Source: Caldifarciminota bacterium UBA5631 | Lineage (GTDB): Bacteria > Hydrothermota > Hydrothermia > UBA1063 | NCBI GenBank assembly: GCA_002421425.1 | Contig: DIJZ01000026.1 | Coordinates: forward strand, 22,156-58,015 | Length of the DNA stretch: 35,860 bases | Reading direction: 5' to 3' | Shown here: piece after piece, positions 23,007 through 32,700 of the stretch | Layout: every line of letters starts with the position of its first letter | Numbering within the stretch: position 1 is the stretch's first letter | The notes under the pieces: generated by a model | What the model was told of the DNA's origin: nothing | What the model saw: only the letters and a program-made list of their open reading frames with translations | The model's database searches: none | Translations under genes and position numbers: made by a program

Positions 23007-23495
23007 ATGAGGATTTTGAGGACGTTGAAAGTGAGTATTTTGATTCTCGCTGCTTCATGTATTTATAGTTTCAAAGGCTTTACAGCTGGGAAGGTTTATT
23101 CTGTGTTTTTAGATACTTTCAAGAATACCTCCGAGAGGACGGGTATTGAAATAGATGTCACAAAAATAGTTACGGACTATTTTGATTCCGATGCCAGAAT
23201 TAAGCTGGTTTCGGAAAAAGATTCTGAATACCTTATTTATACAACAATTTCAGGCTACAGAAATGAGCCTTATCAATATGACCCGGATGGGACCGTATTG
23301 AGTTACAGGGTAGTTCTTATGAGTTATGTTTCCATTACTGAAAAGAGCTCTGGAAAGAAAATTAGGGAGGATAAACTTATTACAGGATGGGGGTCTTACT
23401 CCGCTGCTGAAAGGGAGGATGAAGGGCTTCAAAGAGCGGCAAACGACCTTGGAATGAAGATTTTACAGGAATTCATTTCTTCAGTTTCTCAATAA
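23007..23495 (+). CDS. lptE: LptE-like LPS-assembly lipoprotein
   Basis: LptE plugs the LptD barrel that inserts lipopolysaccharide into the outer membrane. The 162 residues begin with a signal sequence and lipobox 'LAASC', then follow the LptE pattern: a 'YSFKG' start, 'YSVFLDTFKNTSERTGIEIDVTKIVTDYF', 'RIKLVSEKDSEYLIYTTISGYRNEP' and 'YRVVLMSYVSI'. Length is typical. ATG at 23007 is favoured over 23001 from the position of the -10 box. This is the clearest sign in the window of an LPS-type outer membrane. rlmD follows after 2 bases. Confidence 0.82.
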   Translation: MRILRTLKVSILILAASCIYSFKGFTAGKVYSVFLDTFKNTSERTGIEIDVTKIVTDYFDSDARIKLVSEKDSEYLIYTTISGYRNEPYQYDPDGTVLSYRVVLMSYVSITEKSSGKKIREDKLITGWGSYSAAEREDEGLQRAANDLGMKILQEFISSVSQ

Positions 23496-23497
23496 AG

Positions 23498-24835
23498 ATG
23501 CAAAACACTTATGTAACCCATGTGGATAAAATGATTAATGAAGGTATGTCCCTTGCCAGACTGGGTCAGGGCATTCCGATTATGGTACCCTTTGGCGTAA
23601 AAGATGATGTCCTTGAGGTTAAGATAACAAAGCGTAAGAAGGACTATTGGATTGGAAGCATAAGCAAAGTGATAACTCCAAGTCCTATGAGGGCAAAGCC
23701 ACAGTGTCCGTACTTCGGAATTTGCGGAGGATGCCAGTGGCAGATGGTGGATTACAAATATCAGCCACTGCTTAAGAAGGAGCTCGTTGAAGATACATTG
23801 AGTCATCTCGCAGGAATCAAGGAGATCGATGTCCTTGATACCATACCTTCTCCAAAACCCTTAAATTACAGGAACAAGGTGCATTTTCCCCTCAAGAGGG
23901 TTTCTTCAAGCTCAGTAATTATGGGATTTTACAAACAGGATACCCATTACATTATCGATGTTGATGAATGCCCACTCCATTTGACCCAGTTCAATGAGGT
24001 TTTTAAGAAAGCGAAAAGATATATCGGTGAGAAGGGACTTTCTATATACGATGAAACAAAGCATACTGGGTTTATAAGGAATTTCACCCTGAGAGGGTCT
24101 GAAAAAATGCAGGAAACTCTGATTGTCATTGTATCGAGGGGAAACTACCTGCATAAGGGAACGGCTATGGACTTAATGAAAATGGGCAGTACGATTCAGG
24201 GCGTGGTGGAAAACGTTAATCCCGAGAAAGGAAATACTATTTTTGGGGAAGAGAGCAGAACCCTATTGGGCGCCAATCTCTTTCATGAGAGGGTTAGAAA
24301 CTACACCTTTGTAATTTCTGCCACCTCCTTTTTCCAGATAAATACCCTAATTGCGGAAAAAATGGTTGAGGTCTTTGATAAGATTTTGCAGGACATCGGA
24401 GAGGTTGATGTGATAGTGGATTCCTATTCGGGTGTGGGCCTCTTTGCTGTGGCATCAGCAAAGTATGCAAGAAAGGTTTATGCCCTTGAGATTTCAAAAG
24501 AGAGTGTGAGCTGTGCCACCAAAAACATTGCGATAAACAACAAGCCCAACGTAGAAATAATAAATGGTGATGCGGAGGAACTTCTGCAGAGCTTCGGTAA
24601 AGTAGATGTATTGATTTTAGACCCACCACGAAGGGGTGTAGGTGATGGGGTTATTAATTTTCTCAATAATTCAAAGCCTCTTCATATTTTATACTTTTCC
24701 TGTAATCCAGCCACCCTTGCAAGGGATTTGAAAGAGATTGTCGGTGCTGGATATGAAATCGAATTTGTTCAACCCTTTGATATGTTTCCCCAGACCTACC
24801 ACGTGGAGAGCCTCACTTACTTCAGGAGGAAGTAA
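23498..24835 (+). CDS. rlmD: TrmA/RlmD-family 23S rRNA uracil-C5 methyltransferase
   Basis: These enzymes methylate uracil C5 in rRNA or tRNA with SAM. The 445 residues have an iron-sulfur cysteine set (Cys70, Cys76 and Cys79 in 'CPYFGICGGCQWQ', Cys158), a SAM-binding 'VDSYSGVGLFAV', 'DPPRRG' near residue 375, the catalytic cysteine 402 in 'SCNPATLARD', and the C-terminal 'QPFDMFPQTYHVE'. The family includes RlmD, RlmC and TrmA-like proteins; the four-cysteine type fits RlmD best but the exact target base is inferred. ATG at 23498 follows lptE by 2 bases without a strong Shine-Dalgarno, which suggests coupling. Confidence 0.88.
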   Translation: MQNTYVTHVDKMINEGMSLARLGQGIPIMVPFGVKDDVLEVKITKRKKDYWIGSISKVITPSPMRAKPQCPYFGICGGCQWQMVDYKYQPLLKKELVEDTLSHLAGIKEIDVLDTIPSPKPLNYRNKVHFPLKRVSSSSVIMGFYKQDTHYIIDVDECPLHLTQFNEVFKKAKRYIGEKGLSIYDETKHTGFIRNFTLRGSEKMQETLIVIVSRGNYLHKGTAMDLMKMGSTIQGVVENVNPEKGNTIFGEESRTLLGANLFHERVRNYTFVISATSFFQINTLIAEKMVEVFDKILQDIGEVDVIVDSYSGVGLFAVASAKYARKVYALEISKESVSCATKNIAINNKPNVEIINGDAEELLQSFGKVDVLILDPPRRGVGDGVINFLNNSKPLHILYFSCNPATLARDLKEIVGAGYEIEFVQPFDMFPQTYHVESLTYFRRK

Positions 24836-24865
24836 AGGTTCCTTGAAAAATCAGGGGAATCACAA

Positions 24866-24871
24866 TATTAT
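24866..24871 (+). promoter_or_regulatory. Possible -10 box of lemA-htpX
   Basis: TATTAT at 24866-24871 ends 6 bases before the lemA ATG at 24878. An AAGG at 24874-24877 is too close to the ATG to be a normal Shine-Dalgarno. Confidence 0.35.
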
Positions 24872-24877
24872 TAAGGT

Positions 24878-25423
24878 ATGTTGCTGAAACTTTTAGTTTT
24901 GATTGTTGTATTCCTTGGTATCGCTATTCTGGTGGGTTATAACGCCCTCGTAAGCTGGAGGGTAAGAGTAAAGGAGGCGTTTTCCCAGCTGGATGTTCAA
25001 CTGAAGCGTCGGTATGACCTTATTCCCAATCTTGTTGAAACCGTGAAAGGTTATATGAAGCATGAGAGGGAGCTCCTTGAGCATATTGTAGAGCTGCGCA
25101 GCAGAGCTATGAATACCTCCGACTTAAGGGAAAAGGGCGAACTTGAAGGAGGGATATCTGGAAATATCAAAAGGCTGCTTCTACTGGTAGAAAATTATCC
25201 TGATTTGAAGGCTTCGGAGAATTTCAAAATTTTGCAGGAAGAAATAATAAGCACTGAGAACAGGATTGCCTATGCAAGGCAGTTTTACAATGACACTGTC
25301 AGGAACTTTAATACTCTCTGTCAAGTGGTTCCTGTTAACCTCATAGCAGCTCTGTTTGGTTTCAAGCCAGCTGATTTTCTTGAATTCCCTGAAGAGAGGG
25401 GAACAGTAACGGTGAAGTTCTAA
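24878..25423 (+). CDS. lemA: LemA family protein
   Basis: LemA proteins have one N-terminal membrane anchor and a helical bundle, and are usually encoded with HtpX/M48-type proteases; the function is not settled. The 181 residues show a hydrophobic helix at 2-20, then 'YNALVSWRVRVKEAFSQLDVQLKRRYDLIPNLVETVKGY', the hallmark helix, and 'ENRIAYARQFYNDTVRNFNT' near the end. Length is typical. htpX follows 13 bases downstream with an AAAGGAGG site, so the two are almost certainly co-expressed. Confidence 0.92.
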   Translation: MLLKLLVLIVVFLGIAILVGYNALVSWRVRVKEAFSQLDVQLKRRYDLIPNLVETVKGYMKHERELLEHIVELRSRAMNTSDLREKGELEGGISGNIKRLLLLVENYPDLKASENFKILQEEIISTENRIAYARQFYNDTVRNFNTLCQVVPVNLIAALFGFKPADFLEFPEERGTVTVKF

Positions 25424-25436
25424 AAGGAGGAATGGT

Positions 25437-26372
25437 ATGAGTGCGCTGGATTTTGTGAAAATTTCCTCAAGAAATAAGCGCAGGACATTCTTTCTTGTAT
25501 TTATTTTGATTTTGCTCCTTTTTGGGATTGGCAGATTTCTGGATTACGCCTATAATGGGGGAGGATTTTATACTTTCATTGCCCTTACCATTGCACTGGT
25601 CCAAAGCCTTGTTTCATATTATGCAGGAGATAAGATAGTACTATCCCTTGTGAGAGCGAGGCAACCAAACCTTTCCGATTATGAGGAAAGGCAGTTTGTA
25701 AATGTTGTTCAAGAACTTTGCATTGCGTCAGGTCTTCCTGAACCTAAGTGTTACGTTATGGATGATCCGTCTCCGAATGCCTTTGCGACGGGAAGAGATC
25801 CCCAGCACTCTTCGGTGTGTGTGACGACTGGTCTTCTGAAACTAATGAACAGGGAGGAACTTGAGGGAGTAATAGGACATGAATTGTCTCATGTGAAGAA
25901 CAGAGATATTTTAACTATGACCATGGTGGCGGTGCTTGTGGGCGCAATTGTGATAATTGCTGACTTTTTGAGGTTTAGCCTGTACTTTGGAGGAAGCAGA
26001 AGGAGGAGAGGCCGGGAGGGCGGCGGGGAGATTCTGATATTGCTTATTCTTTTTGTGATTGTGATAGTTGCCTCTATTGTTGGCAAGCTTATGTCCCTTG
26101 CAATCTCCCGTGCAAGAGAGTATATGGCCGATGCGGGCTCTGTTGCTATAACACGAAATCCACTGGCACTGGCTTCTGCACTGGAGAAGATCGGAAACTA
26201 TTCCAGACCAGTTCAGGGAGTGAGTGACGCTGTTTCGCACCTTTTCATAAGTGATCCAAAAAAGAGAGCAATTTCAGAAAAAGATTCACTTTGGTCAAAC
26301 CTCTGGAGCACCCATCCGCCAATAAAGAAGAGGATTGCCATTCTCAAGCAGATGGCTGGTATAAGTGCCTGA
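25437..26372 (+). CDS. htpX: M48 family membrane metalloprotease (HtpX-like)
   Basis: HtpX-type proteases sit in the inner membrane and degrade damaged membrane proteins. The 311 residues have two N-terminal membrane helices (about 17-35 and 43-63), the zinc motif HELSH at 148-152, the third ligand Glu228 in 'SRAREYMAD', and two further hydrophobic segments at about 160-178 and 198-218. A basic and glycine-rich loop (about 185-197) separates the latter two. ATG at 25437 follows AAAAGGAGG. The pairing with lemA is common in bacteria and supports both calls. Confidence 0.93.
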   Translation: MSALDFVKISSRNKRRTFFLVFILILLLFGIGRFLDYAYNGGGFYTFIALTIALVQSLVSYYAGDKIVLSLVRARQPNLSDYEERQFVNVVQELCIASGLPEPKCYVMDDPSPNAFATGRDPQHSSVCVTTGLLKLMNREELEGVIGHELSHVKNRDILTMTMVAVLVGAIVIIADFLRFSLYFGGSRRRRGREGGGEILILLILFVIVIVASIVGKLMSLAISRAREYMADAGSVAITRNPLALASALEKIGNYSRPVQGVSDAVSHLFISDPKKRAISEKDSLWSNLWSTHPPIKKRIAILKQMAGISA

Positions 26373-26387
26373 GAACCGTTTCAGAAG

Positions 26388-26817
26388 ATGCTCCTTTGCC
26401 TTCTTGTTTTAGTTGCGGTGCAGATTGATTCGTTGTCCATTCATTCCGTTGAATATTTTGGACATCTTTCTGAGGCTCGATTTAGCCCTGTGCCTGCCAA
26501 AATTTCAGGATGCGCCCCTCTCGTCGAAGCGAGAGGAGCAAGGACTACTTTCTATGATAGTTTCCCTTACTGGCCGGATACAACTCAACTTCGAACCCTT
26601 GACCTGTTCCTTGTTATTAATATTGCCTGCTTTTCTACGGAAATTAACGGAAGGCGTAAAAAGGGGTTGATCTATTCGATATTCAGGGAGAAGGGTTTTG
26701 TGCGGGGCCTTTACCGCTGATTTTAGAAGAACAGTATTTCTCTCTCCAGGCCTGTATTTTGTGGTTCTTTCAAAGGACAATATAATCTTTAAGCGGTCGA
26801 AGGTTTTAAAACTTTAG
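26388..26817 (+). pseudogene. Frameshifted small exported protein with a sorting-domain tail
   Basis: Frame 1 opens at ATG 26388 with a hydrophobic signal-like start and stops at 26720. In a second frame at 26666-26686 the bases read 'GVDLFDIQG', and a third frame from about 26689 continues 'RRVLCGAF', later 'FLSPGLYFVVLSKDNIIFKR' to a TAG at 26815-26817. Joined in that order these match the classic C-terminal sorting-module pattern (IYDxxGRxV...LSPGxYFVxL). The shifts fall in homopolymer runs (AAAAAGGGG near 26658-26666 and GGGAGAAGGG near 26686-26695), so they could be gene decay or assembly errors. This covers most of the 468-base space between htpX and the M42 gene. Confidence 0.45.
26758..26786 (+). 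promoter_or_regulatory. Possible promoter of the M42-panB-panC operon
   Basis: TATAAT at 26781-26786 has a weak -35 box (TTTGTG, 26758-26763) 17 bases upstream. Transcription would start near 26793 and give a leader with the AAGGAGG site before ATG 26841. The boxes fall inside the tail of the frameshifted gene. Confidence 0.35.
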
Positions 26818-26840
26818 TGAAGTGAAAATAAGGAGGTAAT

Positions 26841-27917
26841 ATGGAACTGGACAGAGAGAGGTTTCTGGAGTCACTGGTAAATGCAATGAGCCCTTCGGGT
26901 TTTGAGGAAGAGGCAGTTAGGGTCTGGGTTGATAGGGCAAAGAATTATGCCGACAGGGTATATACAGACTATCATGGGAATGCTATTGCTGTTCTGAATG
27001 AAGGCAAGGAGCCAAGGGTAATGATTGCCGGGCATATCGATGAAATTGGCTATATGATTACGTATGTTGATGAGAATGGATTCCTGTATTTTTCGGCCAT
27101 CGGAGGTATAGATCCGCAGATTGCCCAGGGGCAGAGGGTGTGGATTAAGGGTAAGAATGGTGATAGGATACTCGGTGTGATAGGAAAGAAAGCCATTCAT
27201 TTACTTGACGAAGAAGAGAGAAAGAGGGTTCCAAAGTTCAAGGATATGTGGATCGACATTGGTGCATCGAAAAGAGAAGAGGTTTCTGAAAAAGTTGAAA
27301 TTGGAACCTGTGCTGTGAATGCACTGGATTACGAAAGATTGATGGATGGGAATGTTGTTGCCAGAGGTTTTGATGACCGTGTTGGTTCCTTTATTGCCCT
27401 TGAGACCCTTATCGAACTTTCAAAAGTGAAGGAAAAGCTGAATTGCTCCGTGTACGCTGTAGCTACAGTTCAGGAAGAAATTGGTTTAAGAGGTGCAACC
27501 ACCAGTGCCTTCGGTATCGACCCCCATATTGGAATTGCTGTGGACGTTACTCACACTGCTGACCAGCCCGGCGTGGAGAAGAAGGTTATTGGAGATATAA
27601 AACTCGGTGGCGGCCCAGTAATTGCCAGGGGTCCTAACATCAGTCCGAAAGTTTATGATAAACTTGTAGAAACTGCGAAAGAACTTTCGCTTCCTTATCA
27701 GGTAGAGCCTGCTCCTCGCGCCACAGGAACCGATGCCAATGCCATTCAACTTACCAGGTCTGGGGTCGCTACGGGTCTTGTTTCGGTTCCAAACAGGTAT
27801 ATGCATACGCCCTGCGAGGTTGTTAATCTTCAGGACCTTGATAGTATTATCAAGCTCCTCAGCGGATTCTGTGAGAGGGTGAAGAGCAAAGAAGAATTTT
27901 TGCTATACAAAGTGTAA
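26841..27917 (+). CDS. M42 family aminopeptidase (TET/glutamyl-aminopeptidase-like)
   Basis: M42 enzymes are cytosolic, often tetrahedral, dimetal aminopeptidases that finish peptide breakdown. The 358 residues carry the metal and catalytic residues: 'GHIDEIG' (His65, Asp67), 'GFDDRVG', the Glu-Glu in 'VQEEIGLRGA', the Asp in 'AVDVTH', and a C-terminal 'YMHTPCEVV'. The MSPSGFEEE N-terminus is typical. AGGAGG precedes the ATG. panB begins 4 bases after the stop, so this gene is probably the first of an operon. Some M42 members are annotated as endoglucanases, which is not supported here. Confidence 0.92.
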   Translation: MELDRERFLESLVNAMSPSGFEEEAVRVWVDRAKNYADRVYTDYHGNAIAVLNEGKEPRVMIAGHIDEIGYMITYVDENGFLYFSAIGGIDPQIAQGQRVWIKGKNGDRILGVIGKKAIHLLDEEERKRVPKFKDMWIDIGASKREEVSEKVEIGTCAVNALDYERLMDGNVVARGFDDRVGSFIALETLIELSKVKEKLNCSVYAVATVQEEIGLRGATTSAFGIDPHIGIAVDVTHTADQPGVEKKVIGDIKLGGGPVIARGPNISPKVYDKLVETAKELSLPYQVEPAPRATGTDANAIQLTRSGVATGLVSVPNRYMHTPCEVVNLQDLDSIIKLLSGFCERVKSKEEFLLYKV

Positions 27918-27921
27918 ATCA

Positions 27922-28734
27922 ATGAATAAAATCACCATCCAGGATTTCTTTACCAAGAAAGAAAAGGGTGACCCCATTGTAATGGTTACAGCCTATGATT
28001 ACGTTTCTGCAAGAATAGCAGATGAAGCTGGAGTGGAGTCGATACTTGTTGGAGATTCACTTTCTATGGTAATTCAGGGGAATGAAAATACTTTGCCTTG
28101 CACCATTGAGGAAATGGTATACCATACCAGGATAGTAAAGAGAGGCATCAAGAATGCATTCTTAATCTCAGATATGCCTTTCCTTTCTTATCAGACGAGC
28201 GACTCCGAGGGGATTCGAAATGCGGGATTTCTTCTCAAGGCAGGTGCTGAGGCTGTCAAGCTGGAAGGGGGGAGAGAAGTTGCTGGGTTGGTGAGGAAAC
28301 TAACAGAATATGGTATTCCTGTTATGGGGCATCTCGGGATGACTCCACAGCATGTTCATTCTTATGGTGGCTACCGACTACAGGGTAAAACCGAACAGAG
28401 CAGAAAGCATATCCTTGAGGATGCCAAAATTCTTGAGGAGTCAGGCGTTTTTGCTATTGTACTTGAGATGGTCCCTATGCAGCTTGCAAAAGAGATTACC
28501 GAATCCCTGAGGGTCCCCACGATAGGTATTGGAGCAGGTCCATTCTGTGATGGGCAGGTTCTCGTATTCCATGATCTTCTGGGTCTCTATCCCGATTTCA
28601 GACCTTCTTTTGCGAAGGCTTATAAGGAGCTTTACGTTGAGGGTGTGAAGGGAATCCAAGAATTCATTTCCGAGGTTAAAGCAAGAAAATTCCCTGATGA
28701 AGGGCACTCTTTCAAAGCGAGAGAACAAAAATAA
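27922..28734 (+). CDS. panB: 3-methyl-2-oxobutanoate hydroxymethyltransferase
   Basis: PanB transfers a one-carbon unit from methylene-THF to 2-oxoisovalerate, the first step of pantothenate synthesis. The 270 residues start 'MNKITIQDFFTKKEKGDPIVMVTAYDY'-like (family start MVTAYDY at 22-28), have the Mg-binding 'VGDSLSMVIQG', 'DMPFLSYQ', 'VKLEGG', 'GHLGMTPQ' and 'VVLEMVP'-type strands. All are standard. It begins 4 bases after the M42 gene and is followed by panC after 6 bases. No strong Shine-Dalgarno precedes it, which suggests coupling. The one-carbon units could come from the glycine cleavage system encoded elsewhere in the window. Confidence 0.95.
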   Translation: MNKITIQDFFTKKEKGDPIVMVTAYDYVSARIADEAGVESILVGDSLSMVIQGNENTLPCTIEEMVYHTRIVKRGIKNAFLISDMPFLSYQTSDSEGIRNAGFLLKAGAEAVKLEGGREVAGLVRKLTEYGIPVMGHLGMTPQHVHSYGGYRLQGKTEQSRKHILEDAKILEESGVFAIVLEMVPMQLAKEITESLRVPTIGIGAGPFCDGQVLVFHDLLGLYPDFRPSFAKAYKELYVEGVKGIQEFISEVKARKFPDEGHSFKAREQK

Positions 28735-28740
28735 TATACG

Positions 28741-29604
28741 ATGAAAGTCCTGAAAGAGCCCTGTAAGGTTCAGGCATTATCTAATGAATTGAGGAAAGAA
28801 GGGAGAATTATCGGTTTTGTCCCTACGATGGGATATCTTCATGAAGGGCATCTTTCACTGGTAAGACGTTCAAAGGCTGAATGTGACGTTACATTTGTTT
28901 CAATTTTCGTGAATCCCACCCAGTTTGGTCCCGGTGAAGACTATGAGAAGTATCCAAGAGACGAAGAGAGGGATCTCTCTTTGCTGAAAGACCTCGGAGT
29001 GGACTACGTTTTCATACCAGATGTAAAGGATGTGTATTTAGAAGGTTACTCCACTTACGTGGATGAAGTTTCCCTTTCTCGTTATTTATGTGGAGCTTCA
29101 AGACCTGGACACTTCAGAGGGGTGTGCACTATTGTGACGAAGCTTTTTAATATTGTGAAACCTCATAAAGCCTACTTTGGTAAGAAGGACTACCAGCAGT
29201 ATAGAATAATAGAGAGAATGGTAAGGGATTTACAGATGGAAGTTGAAGTCGTTCCGTGTGAAATTGTGAGGGAACCTGATGGGCTTGCAATGAGTTCCCG
29301 CAATGTTTATCTGACTCCAGAGGAGCGGAAAGATGCTGCTTGCCTGTACAGGTCGCTTATTCTTGCAAGGGATATGGTGAGAAATGGGGAAAGGAATTCT
29401 TCAGAGATTATAAAGAAAATGGAAGAGTTCATCCTCCGCCACAAGAGTGTAAAGAGAATTGATTACATTGCGATTGTAGACCGGTACGACCTTACACCTG
29501 TGGATACAATAAGAGGTAAAGAACTTATTGCTCTTGCAGTTTTCATAGGGAGGGCACGTATAATAGACAACATTGAGATTCTTGAAAAGGATTTAGGAAT
29601 GTAA
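28741..29604 (+). CDS. panC: Pantothenate synthetase
   Basis: PanC joins pantoate and beta-alanine with ATP to give pantothenate. The 287 residues contain the nucleotidyltransferase motifs: 'GFVPTMGYLHEGHLSLV' with the HEGH, 'VSIFVNPTQFGP', 'YFGKKDYQQ', 'EIVREPDGLAMSSRNVYL' with the MSSRN phosphate loop. Length is typical. It is the last gene of the M42-panB-panC operon. The following 151 bases hold only a promoter for the next gene. Confidence 0.95.
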   Translation: MKVLKEPCKVQALSNELRKEGRIIGFVPTMGYLHEGHLSLVRRSKAECDVTFVSIFVNPTQFGPGEDYEKYPRDEERDLSLLKDLGVDYVFIPDVKDVYLEGYSTYVDEVSLSRYLCGASRPGHFRGVCTIVTKLFNIVKPHKAYFGKKDYQQYRIIERMVRDLQMEVEVVPCEIVREPDGLAMSSRNVYLTPEERKDAACLYRSLILARDMVRNGERNSSEIIKKMEEFILRHKSVKRIDYIAIVDRYDLTPVDTIRGKELIALAVFIGRARIIDNIEILEKDLGM

Positions 29605-29705
29605 CTTTCCGGAGTTTCGAGGGGAGTAGAGGGCATCTTTTCTTAATCCTATTCATTTGGAATGTTGAGTTGCGGCTGGTCTTCTATCCGGGTAATTTCA
29701 TTCGC

Positions 29706-29734
29706 TTGACACAATTTTGAACTTGATTTATATT
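29706..29734 (+). promoter_or_regulatory. Promoter of the giant surface-protein gene
   Basis: TTGACA (29706-29711) and TATATT (29729-29734), 17 bases apart, are the best sigma-70 promoter in the window. The start point would be near 29741. An AGGAGGT site follows at 29746-29752 before ATG 29756. Confidence 0.8.
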
Positions 29735-29755
29735 TTTCTCATACAGGAGGTGTTC

Positions 29756-32700
29756 ATGTTTAAACGATTGTTGTGTATAATGTTGCTTCTGGGCATAGTC
29801 TGGGCCCAGAAGGCAAAAGTGGAAGAAATGCCACCAATACCTGTGGAAACCCCTATGTGGATTGGTGGCGAATCAAAGGCTCCTGCACCAGTGCTGGATA
29901 CGAACTATATATTCTACGGTTCCTCTGCAAACCTCACAAGACAGGTAGGAGTGGGCACTCGCTTCAAAGGGCTTACTGATGATACGATCAGAGTTGTATC
30001 TGTTCAGAGTGGTGGAAATAGGTATCTGATAATTGCCACTGACACCACAAGTGTTGGATTTGGTACAAGGATGTTCAGAATAGAAACACCTTATTCTTTT
30101 CCCTCCGGCGCTACAGAGCATGCAGTGTACATTGGCGATGTGGATGGAGATGAATATACCGACATTTTAACGGGTGACAATGCTGCAGTAGCTGGCAAGT
30201 GCTGGCTCAGGTGGTTTGAGTGGGATGCTACAGCTGGAAACTGGGTAATCAGGGACAGTATCGGTGTTGGTTCTGGAGATTATATAAATAACATTACCAT
30301 CGGTGATGCCGATAATGACGGTGTTGCGCGCGACATTCTGTTCAATCTGGCAAATGCTACCCTCTCTGCTTTTATGATTGCCAAATGGAACGGAACCTCC
30401 TTTGATACAGTGAGGGTCACCTTCGCTGGGAGAACGCAGAGATACAGAGCTGTAGCCATAGCAGATGTGGTACCTGACCTCCCCGGAAACGAAGTTTACA
30501 CCGGGGGTGGATCAGACTTTGCTCTGGCATATTTCGATGGAACAGGTTGGCAAGCATCGGTTTTAACCACAGGACTTACCAGTGTGAATGATATTGCAGT
30601 TGCCGATATTAATCCTGTGACTCCAGGCCCCGAAATTTGCATTGTCCATGGTTCTACATCTTACCAGCTTTCTGTTTGGTATTACACGGGTACTACTTTC
30701 TCTGGAACCGCCTGGACACTGTATACAACCTGGGGAACCGCTGGATACAATGATATTGAAATAGGCGATTTTCTTGCAGAAATTCCTGGACCTGAAGTGG
30801 TTGTAACTAATACGGGTACAGGTGCTACTAACTATTCTCTGTGGTTTGCCTATTCTCCTTTTGGTAGGGCGTGGGCAGGATTGCTTCCTAAGATTGCTGC
30901 TGCTGCGGACTACGGTGTTAAGATAGCCAATGTAAATAGGTGGAGACCCGGAAATGAACTTGTAATGACCTGTGGAGGTCATGTTGTTGAGGTAGAACAG
31001 AGACTGTTTGGAAACGATGTTTCGTTGCTCGAGGGCCTGAGGACACTCCCGCTTCTTAAACAGGGTGTTTACGACACCGTTAAAACAGTAGTGGTTAACT
31101 CCGGTGCCAATCCTGTCACCAGTGTTACCTTCAACTACAATTTCCAAAACTGGGCAGGTACAGGTTCCTACACCGCTCCGGTAACTCTGAGTCCGGGTGA
31201 GTACGCAATAGTAAACGTTCCCGTTCAGATGCCGGGACAACTGGGAATTGATACCCTATTTTTATCCCTTGCTGCGGATGATAATGTGAACAACAATGCT
31301 TCTTCGAAGTTCTACATTGAAGTATGGGACGACTCCACCGTCGCCGCATCTTCTTTCTCTGATGCTACTTTCCCGCCTATTGGATGGAGCAACGTGATAT
31401 TAAGCGGTTCTTACAGATGGGAGAGATTTACGAGCGGAGTTTATCCAACTTGTTCACCCCTCGATTTACCCGCCATGGCGGGTTATAGATCTTACAGTGC
31501 TGCATCTGGTTCTGGTGCAAGGTTAATTGCGCCTGTAGAGATCGGACCTACGGCAAAGAAAGTGATATTGAAATTCTATATGATACACGATAACGGATAC
31601 TCCACCTCTTATGACTCAATATATGTGGAATACTCCCTTGATGGTGTTAACTACTTTACTCTTGCAGGCTTCCAGCGATATGATGCGGCTGCTACAACGC
31701 CTACCTGGACGCCGCATCAGGTGGAAATAGGAGATTTTGCGGGAGGCACACCACTTTATGTGGCTTTAAGGGCGAAGAGTGGCTACGGAAACAATATGTA
31801 TATTGATTCAGTAAGAGTCTTCGTAACCCAGCCCACCGCACCTGCCAATGAGGCAGAGGTTCTTACAATTTCCATTCCTAAGCCAGTAATCCAGGGTGAA
31901 GTTTCGCCAGTATCGATTGTATTTAAGAACTCTGGCATTGATCCGATTACCAGTATTAATCTTTTCTACACCCTTGGTGGTGTAGACACCACCTGGGAAA
32001 CCTGGACAGGCAATTTACCTGGGGGGGTTGCACAACCATACACCTTTACGACTCCCCTTGTACCTCCGGACACAGGCTTACTCACTGTCTACGCAGGCGT
32101 AAAACTCACTGGAGATGCCAATCCTGACAATGATACCATTTCAACAACGATTCATGCTTGGCCCTATGCTCAAGAACTACCTTATGCTGAGAACTTTGAT
32201 GAAGACTGGACCAACTCCACCAATCCTCCTTATGGCGGTTGGAGAATCATTGACGGCGGTGATGAGGCAGCTCCTGCTGTCAACACCAACGACTGGCACA
32301 GGTATGTGGTAACTACCCCTGCGAGAACCGTGGCAAGGGTTTACTATTCACCGATAGAAAATCAGAATGACTGGCTCATTTCACCAAGGCTCCAGATAAT
32401 GGGGTATGGAACTTATACGCTAAACTACTGGCATTGGTATAATGATTATTCAACCTCAACCTTAGACTCCGGACGGGTGTTGATTTCCTTTGACGATGGT
32501 GATACATGGATCGTGCTAACAAGGTATTCTAATGTGGATGATAGTGGTTTCAGGTACATTGACATAACCTCCTACGTCAATAACGCATATGCAAATGGTG
32601 ATAATTACTTCCGCATTGCCTTCCATTATGGTGCAAGGGATGAGTACTGGTGGTACATTGACGACTTTTCTGTGACTTATCAGCCCGATGTGACCCCACC

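Noticed and set aside
29717..29755. Longer N-terminus for the giant surface protein from ATG 29717.
   Set aside because: This ATG lies between the -35 and -10 boxes of the promoter, so it would not be transcribed.
30563..31240. Open frame of 225 codons on the minus strand inside the giant surface-protein gene.
   Set aside because: The plus-strand protein has clear domain patterns, promoter and start. The antisense product is cysteine-, serine- and arginine-rich with no recognisable fold, typical of a shadow frame.
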